This document shows positions 8,813 through 17,515 of a stretch of DNA of 64,000 bases, in pieces. The stretch's first letter is position 1; the number at the start of each line of letters is the position of its first letter. The stretch spans positions 1 through 64,000 of the forward strand of contig NZ_AYMJ01000011.1 in NCBI RefSeq assembly GCF_000633255.1, written 5' to 3'. The notes beneath the pieces are model-generated. The model was not told where the DNA came from and ran no database searches. It saw only the letters and a program-made list of their open reading frames with translations. This stretch comes from Pseudomonas sp. H1h (lineage in GTDB: Bacteria > Pseudomonadota > Gammaproteobacteria > Pseudomonadales > Pseudomonadaceae). The position numbers were made by a program, and so were the translations under genes.

Positions 8813-9637
8813 ATGAAAAAGTCGCCACTCGCGTTATTGCTGACCCTCGGTTTGCTCAACACCCCGTTTTCGGCTTTCGCCGCGACGGCGCCTCTGGATC
8901 TGGTCGGGCCAGTCTCGGACTACAAGATCTATGTGACTGAGCAACTGGATGAGCTGGGCAGCCACACCAAACAATTCACCGACGCTGTGAAAAAAGGTGA
9001 TCTGGCCACCGCGCAAAAGCTCTACGCACCGACTCGCGTTTACTACGAGTCGATCGAGCCGATCGCCGAGCTGTTCAGTGACCTCGATGCGTCCATCGAC
9101 TCCCGTGTCGACGACCACGAAAAAGGTGTGAAAGCCGAAGACTTCACCGGCTTCCACCGCATCGAATACTCGTTGTTCTCGGAAAAGACCACTGAAGGCC
9201 TGGGCGCTCTGGCAGACAAGCTCGACAGCGACGTGAAAGACCTGCAGACCCGCGTCGCCGGCCTGACCTTCCCGCCGGAAAAAGTCGTCGGTGGCGCTGC
9301 TGCACTGCTGGAAGAAGTCGCCGCGACCAAGATCTCCGGTGAAGAAGACCGCTACAGCCACACGGATCTGTACGACTTCCAGGGCAACATCGACGGCGCG
9401 AAGAAAATCGTCGACCTGTTCCGTCCTCAGATCGAGAAGCAGGACAAGGCTTTTGTCGCCAAAGTGGACAAGAACTTTGCCACCGTGGACAAGATTCTTG
9501 CCAAGTACAAGACCAAGGACGGTGGTTTCGAGACTTACGACAAAGTGAAGGATAACGACCGCAAGGCGCTGGTCGGGCCGGTCAATACTTTGGCTGAAGA
9601 CCTGTCCACATTGCGTGGCAAGTTGGGGCTGAACTGA
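8813..9637 (+). CDS. efeM: EfeM: M75/imelysin-only EfeO-like protein
   Basis: About 274 residues, starting at [15 protein letters not shown], a clean Sec signal peptide ending near SAFA. The rest is a single M75 domain with the motif [10 protein letters not shown] (HxxE) and the conserved [15 protein letters not shown] segment. It lacks the cupredoxin domain of its neighbour EfeO, so it matches the short EfeM form. It begins 25 bp after efeB and is the last gene of the operon. A metal-binding periplasmic partner of EfeU is the likely role. The name efeM follows domain content and context. Confidence 0.88.
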   Translation: MKKSPLALLLTLGLLNTPFSAFAATAPLDLVGPVSDYKIYVTEQLDELGSHTKQFTDAVKKGDLATAQKLYAPTRVYYESIEPIAELFSDLDASIDSRVDDHEKGVKAEDFTGFHRIEYSLFSEKTTEGLGALADKLDSDVKDLQTRVAGLTFPPEKVVGGAAALLEEVAATKISGEEDRYSHTDLYDFQGNIDGAKKIVDLFRPQIEKQDKAFVAKVDKNFATVDKILAKYKTKDGGFETYDKVKDNDRKALVGPVNTLAEDLSTLRGKLGLN

Positions 9638-9660
9638 GTTTTTGTAACGCCTGAACCAGC

Positions 9661-9759
9661 CCTTCGCGAGCAAGCCCGCTCCCACAGTGGATCTGTGTCG
9701 ATCACCTTGTTTGTGGTCGCCATAGCCCCCCTTGTGGGAGCGGGCTTGCTCGCGAAGGC
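9661..9759. repeat. REPIN (inverted REP pair)
   Basis: REP units CCTTCGCGAGCAAGCCCGCT and AGCGGGCTTGCTCGCGAAGG face each other across about 45 bp, between the convergent efeM and pssA genes, where they may also act as a bidirectional transcription end. Confidence 0.85.
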
Positions 9760-9789
9760 ATTGTCAGCCGCACGACATGATTTGAAGGG

Positions 9790-11133
9790 TTACAAAATCC
9801 GGTAGAGCAACCGCTCGATCCGCACCCGACTCACTCGCTTCAAAAACTTCGCTACTCCCGTCGGGTACTCCGGCAAGGTCTCCAGGTTCTGGAAGCTGGC
9901 AATCCGCGTGGTATTGCGGAAAATCTCTGCCTGCTCCAGCGCCCGTGGCTGCAGCCACTCGCCATGCGGATCATCGATCAGCAACGCGTTTTCCAGGTCC
10001 AGGCGGAACGCCCGTGGATTGAGGTTGTTGCCGGTCAGCAGCGTATAGCGCTGGTCAACCCACATGCCCTTGAGGTGATAGCTGTTGTCGCCGTCACGCC
10101 ACAGGTGCAGGTTCAACTGCCCGCTGTCGATGTTGCGCTGATGACGCTTGGCGAAGCGGCGCAGGCTGATTTCGTACAGGTACGGCAGCGCCGCAATCAC
10201 CTTGAACGGCTCGCTTGGCGGAATGTAGAAATCGTTGGCGGTCTTGTCGCCGACCACGATGTCGATCTTCACCCCTCGGACCAGCGCACGGTTGACCTCG
10301 CGGATAATCGGCAGCGGCAGATTGAAGTACGGGGTGCAGATGGTCAGCTGCTGTTGCGCGCTGGCGATCAGCTCGACAATCACCCGGTTCAACGGGTTGT
10401 TCTTGCCCACGCCTAACAGCGGACTCACCGACAGGCCGGTGTGTGCAGTACTGCCGGCACTGGTGTCGTACGCCGCGTATTTGAGACGGCTGCGCAGGTC
10501 GCCGATGTCGTTGCGCAGGCTGCGGGTGGTCGGCAGGTTCGGCAGATCGAGGCGATGCACGGCCTTGGATTCGATCAGGCCGTGCTTGACCAGGTGGTGC
10601 ATCGAGTCCGCCAGTTCGCGGCTGTGCAGCACGTGATAACGGTCGAAACGGTACTTGTCGAACTTGTGCAGGTACACGTTGTTCAGGCTCGCACCGCTGT
10701 AGACCACGCAATCGTCGATCACGAAGCCTTTCAAATGCAGGACGCCGAACAGCTCGCGGGTCTGCACCGGTACGCCGTAGACCGGCACTTCACTCTGGTG
10801 AGTGCGGGTCATTTCCTGGTACCACGCTGCGTTGCCCGGTTGTTTACCGGCACCGATCAGCCCGCGCTGGGCGCGCAGCCAGTCGACCACCACGACAATT
10901 TCCAGCGTCGGGCGCTTGAGCTTGGCGGCGTGCAGGGCATCGAGGATTTCCTGACCGGCCTCGTCGTGCTGCAGATACAGCGCGACGATGTAGATGCGCT
11001 GGGTCGCCTCGGCGATTTTCTCCAGCAGGCAACGACGGAACTCGGCGGCGCCGGACAGAATGGTCACGGCCTCGGCAGTCAGCGGAAAGCTGCGCAGTTT
11101 GGGCAGCAAAGAGCGTTTGAAAAGCAACGGCAT
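9790..11133 (-). CDS. pssA: CDP-diacylglycerol-serine O-phosphatidyltransferase (PssA)
   Basis: A 447-residue enzyme of the phospholipase D superfamily. Both HKD half-sites are visible: HLKGFVIDDCVVYSGASLN in the first half and HLKGMWVDQRYTLLTGNNLN in the second, together making one active site. Length and the start MPLLFKRSLLPKLRSFP fit the PssA type, which makes phosphatidylserine from CDP-diacylglycerol and serine as precursor of phosphatidylethanolamine. The start is the Met at 11133; a longer upstream reading would run into REP sequence. It appears monocistronic. A cardiolipin synthase is less likely because of the C-terminal KFLKRVSRVRIERLLYRIL region and the overall arrangement. Confidence 0.88.
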   Translation of the reverse strand: MPLLFKRSLLPKLRSFPLTAEAVTILSGAAEFRRCLLEKIAEATQRIYIVALYLQHDEAGQEILDALHAAKLKRPTLEIVVVVDWLRAQRGLIGAGKQPGNAAWYQEMTRTHQSEVPVYGVPVQTRELFGVLHLKGFVIDDCVVYSGASLNNVYLHKFDKYRFDRYHVLHSRELADSMHHLVKHGLIESKAVHRLDLPNLPTTRSLRNDIGDLRSRLKYAAYDTSAGSTAHTGLSVSPLLGVGKNNPLNRVIVELIASAQQQLTICTPYFNLPLPIIREVNRALVRGVKIDIVVGDKTANDFYIPPSEPFKVIAALPYLYEISLRRFAKRHQRNIDSGQLNLHLWRDGDNSYHLKGMWVDQRYTLLTGNNLNPRAFRLDLENALLIDDPHGEWLQPRALEQAEIFRNTTRIASFQNLETLPEYPTGVAKFLKRVSRVRIERLLYRIL

Positions 11134-11215
11134 AGGGCTCGCAATGGGTCGAATCCGAAGAACCCGAGAGCTTACACCATCGCTCGGTTCGGGTCTTGTA
11201 ACTGTCTGTGATGAC

Positions 11216-11286
11216 GCCTTCGCGAGCAGGCTCACGCCTGCAGTTGAAAGGCGATCCCCTGTGGGAGCGAGCCTGCTCGCGAAAGC
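11216..11286. repeat. REPIN (inverted REP pair)
   Basis: CTTCGCGAGCAGGCTCACGC and GTGGGAGCGAGCCTGCTCGC form a tight inverted pair between the divergent pssA and tetR-type genes. The left unit is slightly decayed (CACGCCTGCAG). Confidence 0.8.
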
Positions 11287-11322
11287 GATATGGCAAACAC
11301 AAAAATACCCACTTGACCAAGG

Positions 11323-11336
11323 AGAACGATCGTTCT
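11323..11336. promoter_or_regulatory. Palindromic operator of the TetR-type regulator
   Basis: AGAACGATCGTTCT is a perfect 14-bp palindrome ending 12 bp before the start codon of the TetR-family gene. TetR repressors typically bind such dyads and repress their own gene and the next one. The position overlaps the ribosome-binding region, so a bound repressor would block expression. Confidence 0.7.
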
Positions 11337-11348
11337 ACTGTTCGCCAC

Positions 11349-11912
11349 ATGAACGAAATAACCAGCAGTGAAACCCGCGACATCATTCTGGATGTCACCG
11401 AAAAGCTGATCTACAAAAGTGGCATCGCGGCCACTGGCATGGATCTGTTGGTGAAGACCGCCGGCGTCTCCAGAAAAAGCATCTACCGCTACTTCGCCAA
11501 CAAGGAGGAGCTGACTGTCGCCGCCCTGCAACGCCGCGACGTGCGCTGGATGCACTGGTATCGCAGCGCGGTCGATCAGGCTGAAACCCCGGCTGATCGC
11601 CTGCTCAACCTGTTTACCGTGCTCAAGGGCTGGTTCGCCTCAGAAGGCTTCCGCGGCTGCGCCTTCATCAATACCAGTGGCGAAACCGGTGACCCGCAAG
11701 ACCCGGTGCGTCAGGTCGCCAAAGACCACAAACAGAAGCTGCTCGACTACCTGTGCGAGCTGTGTACCGAACATGGCACCGAAGATCCGCAAATGCTGGC
11801 CAGACAGTTGCTGATCCTGATTGACGGCGCCATTACCGTAGCGCTTGTGATGGGTGATCACAGTGCCGCTGATAATGCGCAATGCATGGCGCGTAAGTTA
11901 TTGGACCTGTAA
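11349..11912 (+). CDS. TetR/AcrR family transcriptional regulator
   Basis: A 187-residue repressor. The N-terminal TetR helix-turn-helix reads ILDVTEKLIYKSGIAATGMDLLVKTAGVSRKSIYRYFANKEEL in two pieces (residues ~10-52). The rest is the helical ligand domain, with Cys residues in GCAFINTSGE and YLCELCTEHG. I start at MNEITSS, just after the 14-bp palindrome at 11323-11336 that is its probable operator. It is followed 55 bp later by an NTF2-like gene on the same strand, which is its probable target. The ligand is unknown. Confidence 0.88.
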   Translation: MNEITSSETRDIILDVTEKLIYKSGIAATGMDLLVKTAGVSRKSIYRYFANKEELTVAALQRRDVRWMHWYRSAVDQAETPADRLLNLFTVLKGWFASEGFRGCAFINTSGETGDPQDPVRQVAKDHKQKLLDYLCELCTEHGTEDPQMLARQLLILIDGAITVALVMGDHSAADNAQCMARKLLDL

Positions 11913-11967
11913 CGCCTTAAATAAGCCTGACCGTTGTTTAATCGTTAATTAGATCGGGAGACTGAAA

Positions 11968-12447
11968 ATGTCGACTGCTGCCCAAGTGCGTCCGCCTTTA
12001 CCGCCGTTCAACCGTGAAGCGGCCATTGAAAAAGTGCGTCTGGCCGAAGACGGCTGGAACTCCCGCGATCCCGAAAAGGTGTCGCTGGCCTATACCCTGG
12101 ACACCCAATGGCGTAACCGCGCCGAGTTCGCCCACAACCGCGAAGAAGCCAAGGCCTTCCTGACCCGTAAATGGGCCAAGGAGCTGGATTACCGCTTGAT
12201 CAAGGAACTCTGGGCCTATTCGGACACACGCATCGCTGTGCGTTATGCCTATGAGTGGCACGACGACTCGGGCAACTGGTTCCGTTCCTACGGCAACGAA
12301 AACTGGGAGTTCGATGAACACGGCCTGATGTTCCAGCGCTATGCCTGCATCAACGACATGCCGATCAAGGAAAGCGAGCGCAAATTCCACTGGCCGCTGG
12401 GGCGGCGCCCGGATGATCACCCGGGCCTGTCCGAACTCGGTCTGTAA
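11968..12447 (+). CDS. NTF2-like protein (DUF1348 family)
   Basis: A 159-residue protein that looks like the DUF1348/SnoaL-type branch of the NTF2-like cone fold. It is rich in aromatic and charged residues ([61 protein letters not shown]) with no signal peptide. A clear ribosome site (GGGAG) precedes the start. It lies 55 bp downstream of the TetR-type gene and is probably controlled by it. Proteins of this type are found across Pseudomonas with no established reaction, so function is left open. Confidence 0.82.
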   Translation: MSTAAQVRPPLPPFNREAAIEKVRLAEDGWNSRDPEKVSLAYTLDTQWRNRAEFAHNREEAKAFLTRKWAKELDYRLIKELWAYSDTRIAVRYAYEWHDDSGNWFRSYGNENWEFDEHGLMFQRYACINDMPIKESERKFHWPLGRRPDDHPGLSELGL

Positions 12448-12465
12448 TTTCACATACGTCGAACA

Positions 12466-12556
12466 TGTGGGAGCGGGCTTGCTCGCGAACGCGCCGTGTC
12501 AGCCAACATCCATGTCGCTGACACACCGCCTTCGTGAGCAAGCCCGCTCCCCTTAG
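12466..12556. repeat. REPIN (inverted REP pair)
   Basis: GTGGGAGCGGGCTTGCTCGC and TTCGTGAGCAAGCCCGCTCC face each other between the convergent NTF2-like and sfnG genes. Confidence 0.82.
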
Positions 12557-12569
12557 GGGGTTGTGGTGT

Positions 12570-13652
12570 TCAGGCGACTGCAGCAGTCTTTTCAGCCTCA
12601 AGCTCCCGCACCAATGGCAGCACTCGTTTGCCGAAATACTCCACCTCCTCCTGAAAGTGCAGGAACCCCGCCAGCACCAGATCCACCCCCACCGCCTTCA
12701 GCGCCACAATCCGCTCGGCAATCTGCAACGGCGTACCGATCAGGTTGGTCTTGAAGCCATCGTTGTATTGCACCAGATCCTCGAACGTCGATTTCGCCCA
12801 GTTGCCCTCACCCTCCGGCGATGCCCTGCCCGCTTGCTTCGCGGCGTCGCCAAAAGCATTCACCGCGTCCGGATCGGCCTGCTCGATGATCTGCGCCAAC
12901 ACCGCGCGCGCCTCTTCTTCGGTGTCGCGGGCGATGACGAAGGCGTTGACACCGATTTTCACCGAATGATTGTTCGCCGCCGCTTTGGCGCGGATGTCAT
13001 CGACTTGCGCCTTGATCCCTTCGACGCTGTTGCCATTGGTGAAATACCAGTCCGACACCCGCGCCGCCATGTCTCGGGCGGCACGTGAGCTGCCGCCCTG
13101 GAAGATCTCCGGACGCCCCAGCGGTTTGGGTTTGAGGCTGTAATTGTCGAACCGGTAGAAGTCGCCGCGAAAGCTGAAGTTGTCCTGACTCCAGACCCCG
13201 CGCAGCGAACGAATGAACTCCTCAGACCGCCGATAGCGCTCGTCGTGTTCCAGCCAGTGTTCGCCGATCGCCTGAAATTCACCCTTGAACCAGCCACTGA
13301 CAATGTTCACCGCGATCCGGCCATTGGTGAGTTGATCGATGGTCGCCAGTTGCTTGGCCGCCAGCGCCGGTTGCCACGGCCCCGGCAGGATCGCCGCGAT
13401 CACTTTGAGTTGACTGGTGGCGGCCAGCAGTGCGTGACTGAATGCGACCGACTCATGCTGGAATTCGGCACCGTAGCCGGCGGTGAAGCGGATCTGCGTC
13501 AGAGCGTATTCAAACCCGGCAGCCTCGGCGAGTTGCGCCAGTTTGCGGTTGTAGTCGATGCCCCAGTCGGTGCGCTGCTCGATCTTGCTGACCACCAGAC
13601 CACCACTGACGTTGGGCACCCAGTAGGCGAATTTCACGGCTTGCTTGCTCAT
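12570..13652 (-). CDS. sfnG: Dimethylsulfone monooxygenase SfnG
   Basis: A 360-residue flavin-dependent monooxygenase of the luciferase-like (LLM) class. Diagnostic stretches are KFAYWVPNVSGGLVVSKIEQ at the start, AAILPGPWQPALAAKQLATI, GRIAVNIVSGWFKGEF and PEIFQGGSSRAARDMAARVS. Length and sequence fit SfnG, the FMNH2-dependent enzyme that converts dimethyl sulfone to methanesulfinate during sulfur limitation. A ribosome site (GAGGA) precedes the start. A good sigma-54 promoter lies 40 bp upstream (13692-13707), agreeing with the known SfnR/sigma-54 control of this gene. The reductase partner SfnF is not next to it here. A related FMNH2-dependent alkanesulfonate enzyme is the main alternative. 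Confidence 0.88.
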   Translation of the reverse strand: MSKQAVKFAYWVPNVSGGLVVSKIEQRTDWGIDYNRKLAQLAEAAGFEYALTQIRFTAGYGAEFQHESVAFSHALLAATSQLKVIAAILPGPWQPALAAKQLATIDQLTNGRIAVNIVSGWFKGEFQAIGEHWLEHDERYRRSEEFIRSLRGVWSQDNFSFRGDFYRFDNYSLKPKPLGRPEIFQGGSSRAARDMAARVSDWYFTNGNSVEGIKAQVDDIRAKAAANNHSVKIGVNAFVIARDTEEEARAVLAQIIEQADPDAVNAFGDAAKQAGRASPEGEGNWAKSTFEDLVQYNDGFKTNLIGTPLQIAERIVALKAVGVDLVLAGFLHFQEEVEYFGKRVLPLVRELEAEKTAAVA

Positions 13653-13691
13653 TGGCGTGTCCTCGGGACATTGGGAAGGTCAATGAGTCAG

Positions 13692-13707
13692 AGCAGCAAG
13701 CGTGCCA
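13692..13707 (-). promoter_or_regulatory. Sigma-54 promoter of sfnG
   Basis: On the minus strand TGGCACG-CTTG-CTGCT matches the -24/-12 consensus TGGCACG-N4-TTGCW, with one mismatch at the first T of the -12 block and the correct 10-bp GG-GC spacing. Transcription would begin near 13681, about 28 nt before the sfnG start. Confidence 0.75.
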
Positions 13708-13822
13708 GTGTCCAGTGATCCGTTTTTATTGGGCTTGAGGCTGATGGAGTTGCATTGTTGGAGGGTGATTTGTTGTCGAGGTGTTGGGTGGGCAACAGTT
13801 GAATCGTCAGTGCCTGAGCTGG

Positions 13823-13887
13823 CCTCTTCGCGAGCAAGCCCACTCCCACAGATGCAACATGTGGGAGTGGGCTTGCTCGCGAAGGCG
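13823..13887. repeat. REPIN (inverted REP pair)
   Basis: A very compact inverted pair (TTCGCGAGCAAGCCCACTCC, 11-bp loop, GGAGTGGGCTTGCTCGCGAA) between divergent sfnG and the TSUP gene. Both arms carry the same C-to-T variant (CCCACTCC/GGAGTGGG), so the arms have changed together. Besides this and the sfnG promoter, the 322-bp gap 13653-13974 shows nothing further. Confidence 0.85.
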
Positions 13888-13974
13888 TCCGACGGGTCGC
13901 CGCAACAGCCGGATACAGGTAACATGGCCGACCTCCCCGCAGCCCTTCTGCGCCCTGCCGAATAAGCCGATTCC

Positions 13975-14754
13975 ATGCCTTTCGAACTCAGCGTTGACCT
14001 CACTACCCTGGCCGTTCTGGCCCTCGTCGCATTCATTGCCGGTTTCATCGACGCCATCGCCGGCGGTGGCGGTCTGCTGACCACCCCGGCGCTGCTCACC
14101 GCTGGCCTGCCGCCACACCTAGTGCTGGGCACCAACAAGTTGAGTTCGACCTTCGGTTCGGCCACCGCCAGTTTCACCTTCTACCGGCGCAAGCTGTTCC
14201 ACCCTCGGCAGTGGACGCACGCGATCATCGGTACTCTGGTCGGCGCGCTGACCGGCGCCATCGTCGCCCACTACCTGCCGGCAGAATGGCTGAACAAGAT
14301 GCTGCCGGTGATCGTCTTCGCCTGCGGCGTGTATCTGTTGTTCGGCGGCACGCCCAAGGCGCCGCTGGACAGCGATGCGCCGATCAAGAAGAAATGGCAA
14401 TCGAGTCAGGGCTTCAGCCTCGGTTTCTACGACGGCGTGGCCGGCCCCGGCACAGGCGCGTTCTGGACTGTCAGCAGTCTGCTGCTCTACCCGATTGATC
14501 TGGTCAAGGCCAGCGGCGTGGCGCGCAGCATGAACTTCGTCAGCAATATTGCAGCGCTGTCGGTGTTCGTGTTTTCCGGGCAGGTGGACTGGATCATCGG
14601 CCTGAGCATGGGCCTGTCGGTGATGGTCGGCGCGTTCTTCGGAGCGCGCACCGCGATCAGCGGCGGCGCCAAGTTCATTCGCCCGGTGTTCATCACCGTG
14701 GTGTTGGGGCTGACCGTGCGGTTAGCCTGGCAGCACTGGTTCAGCGTGGCCTAA
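13975..14754 (+). CDS. TSUP family (TauE/SafE, YfcA-like) membrane permease
   Basis: A 259-residue inner-membrane protein with about eight hydrophobic segments. It has the TSUP repeat motifs [22 protein letters not shown] near the N-terminus (split here at the glycines) and [16 protein letters not shown] in the second half, each starting a repeat. This family exports or imports sulfur-containing or small organic anions. The YfcA type is the closest by appearance. Its neighbour sfnG is a sulfur-assimilation gene, but they are divergent and the link is only suggestive. The 3' end overlaps nudC, which runs in the opposite direction, by 33 bp. Confidence 0.88.
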   Translation: MPFELSVDLTTLAVLALVAFIAGFIDAIAGGGGLLTTPALLTAGLPPHLVLGTNKLSSTFGSATASFTFYRRKLFHPRQWTHAIIGTLVGALTGAIVAHYLPAEWLNKMLPVIVFACGVYLLFGGTPKAPLDSDAPIKKKWQSSQGFSLGFYDGVAGPGTGAFWTVSSLLLYPIDLVKASGVARSMNFVSNIAALSVFVFSGQVDWIIGLSMGLSVMVGAFFGARTAISGGAKFIRPVFITVVLGLTVRLAWQHWFSVA

Positions 14755-15552
14755 GCGCCGCGCCACGTAGACGTCGATCAGGTAACGGGCAATCGATTTT
14801 GACGCCGGCAATGGCGGCAGATCGTGCACGTTGAACCACTGGGCGTCTTCGATCTCGTCTTCCTGACAGATGATCTCGCCCCCGGCGTATTCGGCGTGGA
14901 AGCCGAGCATCATCGAGTGCGGGAACGGCCAGCACTGGCTGCCCATGTACTGGATGTTCTTCACCTCGATACTGACTTCCTCGCGCACTTCGCGAACCAG
15001 GCAGTCTTCCGCCGACTCGCCCGGCTCGGCAAAACCGGCCAGCGTGCTGTAAACCCCGGTGACAAACCGCGGAGAGCGCGCCAGCAAAATCTCGTCACCG
15101 CGCGTGATCAGCACAATCATGCTCGGTGAAATGCGCGGATAACTGCGCAGGTCGCACGGCTGGCAATACATCGCCCGCTCGCCCGGCACCTGCGCCATCG
15201 CCTGCCCGCAGTTGCCACAAAAGCGATGTTCGCGCGCCCAGGTGCCGATCTGTGCGGCATAACCCAGCACCTTGTAAACGGTGTGATCGCCTTCGAGCAT
15301 GAACGCCCGCAAGCCTTTCCAGCTGCAGCCCGGCACTTCGCCGGAACTGCGCAACTCCAGCAGATACACCGGCTCGCCGTCGAGATGGCCGATGCCGTGT
15401 TCGACGAGGACTGACAGGTCCTGACGCTTGAGCCATTCCCGGGGGAACAGCGCGCCGTTGTCATCGAACAGAAAGCCTTCGGGGCTGTGCGCCACGGCCC
15501 AGCCGCCGGGTTGATCGGTGTCCAGTACTGCAGTGGTCCAGCGAGCTGTCAT
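14722..15552 (-). CDS. nudC: NAD(H) pyrophosphatase NudC
   Basis: A 276-residue Nudix hydrolase. A four-cysteine zinc site (FCGNCG ... YCQPC) lies in the middle, followed by the Nudix box [20 protein letters not shown] and the nearby QPWPFPHS-type motif (here [10 protein letters not shown]) that marks the NADH-specific subgroup. It cleaves NADH to NMNH and AMP and can remove NAD caps from RNA. It lies 6 bp after the crotonase gene on the same strand, so they are probably one operon. Its last codons overlap the convergent TSUP gene. Confidence 0.93.
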   Translation of the reverse strand: MTARWTTAVLDTDQPGGWAVAHSPEGFLFDDNGALFPREWLKRQDLSVLVEHGIGHLDGEPVYLLELRSSGEVPGCSWKGLRAFMLEGDHTVYKVLGYAAQIGTWAREHRFCGNCGQAMAQVPGERAMYCQPCDLRSYPRISPSMIVLITRGDEILLARSPRFVTGVYSTLAGFAEPGESAEDCLVREVREEVSIEVKNIQYMGSQCWPFPHSMMLGFHAEYAGGEIICQEDEIEDAQWFNVHDLPPLPASKSIARYLIDVYVARRLGHAEPVLPG

Positions 15553-15558
15553 GGTTTC

Positions 15559-16371
15559 TCAATCCAGAAATTCGGGTTTCTGTTTACTCATATGGGCGGC
15601 CATGGCCACGCGCAAGTCGGTGGATTGCAACATGGCGGCGTTCCAGGTGGCAACGTATTCGAGACCGTCGTCGATGCGATGGTCGCGCATGTAGCTGATC
15701 ATTTCCTTGGTGCCGGTGACCGCGATCGGCGACTTGCCGGCGATGTCGCGGGCAATGTCCATCACGCCTTCGAGCAGCAGTTCCTTGTCACTGTACACGC
15801 GATTGACCAAACCGATGCTGCGCGCCTCTTCGGCGCCAAAAGTCCGTGCGGTGTAAGCCAGCTCACGCAGCATGCCGTCGCCGATGATGCGTGGCAACCG
15901 TTGCAAAGTGCCAACATCGGCGGCCATGCCGATGTCGATTTCCTTGATCGAGAATTGCGCGTCTTCAGCGGCGTAACGCATGTCGCAGGCGGCGATCAGG
16001 TCGATCGCGCCGCCCAGGCAGTAGCCCTGAATCGCGGCCAGCACCGGCTTGCGGCAATTGTCGACGGCGTTGAACGAGGCTTGCAGGGTGAGGATCTTGC
16101 GCCGCAGCAGGCGCGCATTACGGCCGACGTCCTTGCCCAGCTCATTGGCGACGCCGGCGAGCATCATCAGGTCGATGCCGGAGGAAAAGTGTTTGCCGTT
16201 GCCGCTGAGCACCACCACCCGCACTTCGTCGGTGTCATCGATCCACTGGAAAATCTCGACGATCTCGCTCCAGAACGCGGCGTTCATCGAGTTGATCTTT
16301 TCCGGTCGATTGATCTGCACATGAGCGATGTTGTCGGCCAGTTCGACGCTGAAGGCGGTGTATTGAGACAT
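15559..16371 (-). CDS. Enoyl-CoA hydratase/isomerase (crotonase) family protein
   Basis: A 270-residue crotonase-fold protein. The oxyanion-hole motifs are SGNGKHFSSGIDLMML and the AIQGYCLGGAIDLIAACDMR segment. The following DAQFSIKEIDIGMAADVGTLQRLPRI has an acidic pair at the position used by delta3,5-delta2,4-dienoyl-CoA isomerases. I therefore favour dienoyl-CoA isomerase for unsaturated fatty acid breakdown over simple hydratase, from family resemblance only. It is upstream of nudC, with 6 bp between. Confidence 0.85.
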   Translation of the reverse strand: MSQYTAFSVELADNIAHVQINRPEKINSMNAAFWSEIVEIFQWIDDTDEVRVVVLSGNGKHFSSGIDLMMLAGVANELGKDVGRNARLLRRKILTLQASFNAVDNCRKPVLAAIQGYCLGGAIDLIAACDMRYAAEDAQFSIKEIDIGMAADVGTLQRLPRIIGDGMLRELAYTARTFGAEEARSIGLVNRVYSDKELLLEGVMDIARDIAGKSPIAVTGTKEMISYMRDHRIDDGLEYVATWNAAMLQSTDLRVAMAAHMSKQKPEFLD

Positions 16372-16458
16372 GGCAGTGATCCTTTACCGGGCAGAAAATG
16401 AGGCCCGAACTATAACAAGGCATCACGATGGCGGTTCGGCCAAATGCGGGACTGGGTC

Positions 16459-16554
16459 GGCCTCTTCGTGAGCAGGCTCGCTGCCACGTTGATCTTCAGT
16501 GAACAGCGATTCTGCCGTCACCCACTGGTGGGAGCGAGCCTGCTCGCGAAAAGC
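16459..16554. repeat. REPIN (inverted REP pair)
   Basis: CTTCGTGAGCAGGCTCGCTGCC and GGTGGGAGCGAGCCTGCTCGCG form an inverted pair between crotonase and methyltransferase genes. Confidence 0.8.
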
Positions 16555-16566
16555 TGCACCACCGAT

Positions 16567-17340
16567 CTAGCTGCCCTTCACCGCCACATACGCCGCCGTC
16601 TCATAAGGCACCGTCAGCACATGCCGACCGCGTAACGCCGGCTCCGAGGCAATCAATGCGCGGATCTGTTCATCGACCTTGTCGCGCTGCGCCTGAGGCA
16701 GTGCAGCAATGAAACTGGTGGAACGCACCCGATTGAAAATCACGTCTTCGGGCGATCCGGTGTGCCCATGGTGAAACTGCTGCAATTGCAGGGCACCGAA
16801 CGCCGGATGCGGAAACGCCTCACGCCATTGGCCGGTGTAGTAACGCGGCGTATCACCCTCCAGGGCGTTGACGATCGCATCGAGTTTCGGCACCCAGCTG
16901 ACGTGTGGGTCGCGCAGGTTCCAGATCAGGCCGAGTTTGCCGCCGGGCTTGAGTACCCGGGCAATCTCCGTCAAGGCCTCGGGGGTGGCGAACCAGTGAA
17001 ACGCCTGTGCGCAGACCACCACGTCCACCGATGCATCGGGCAATGGCAGATCCGTCGCGGTGCCGCTCACGGCCAGCACCTCAGGCCAGGCGGCGGACAA
17101 CTTTTCCAGCATCTGCGGCACGGGTTCCACGGCGATCACCTGTGCATCGGTCGCCGCCAGCCGCCCGGTGAACTTGCCGGTGCCGGCGCCCAGATCGATG
17201 ACGCTCTTGTGACTGTCCAGGCCCAATGTTTGCGTCAGCCACTGACTGACCTGCGGCGGATAGTCGGGGCGGCCTTTGACGTAGGTATCGGCAGCGGTCT
17301 TGTAGCCGGCGGCAGCGGAATGATGAACCTGATCTTTCAT
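16567..17340 (-). CDS. Class I SAM-dependent methyltransferase
   Basis: A 257-residue Rossmann-fold methyltransferase. Motif I, VIDLGAGTGKFTGRLA, binds S-adenosylmethionine. The acidic end of strand 2 follows (VIAVEPVPQML), then VVVCAQAFHWFATPEAL and the post-motif LKPGGKLGLIWNLRD. These are typical of UbiE/Methyltransf_11 small-molecule enzymes. The start MKDQVHHSAAAGYKTAADTY fits the family; the longer upstream reading has no such support. It stands alone with a REPIN downstream. The substrate is not identifiable. Confidence 0.87.
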   Translation of the reverse strand: MKDQVHHSAAAGYKTAADTYVKGRPDYPPQVSQWLTQTLGLDSHKSVIDLGAGTGKFTGRLAATDAQVIAVEPVPQMLEKLSAAWPEVLAVSGTATDLPLPDASVDVVVCAQAFHWFATPEALTEIARVLKPGGKLGLIWNLRDPHVSWVPKLDAIVNALEGDTPRYYTGQWREAFPHPAFGALQLQQFHHGHTGSPEDVIFNRVRSTSFIAALPQAQRDKVDEQIRALIASEPALRGRHVLTVPYETAAYVAVKGS

Positions 17341-17515
17341 GGCAGTTCCTCGTGTGTCAGCGCGGCGGCATGGCAAGGCGCTGGATGGACGGCTGGCATT
17401 CCTGAGCATAACGCCACAATTTGCGCGTACCTTGAACAGAGCCTGACAAAGCAATGAATAAAATCCCGTGCTGTGGTGTTCAAAGTGAAACATGACCCAC
17501 TGTGGAGCCTTGCCC

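Noticed and set aside
13680..14177. Minus-strand frame over the sfnG promoter and TSUP start
   Set aside because: It contains the translated REPIN and lies opposite the TSUP gene; no start signal.
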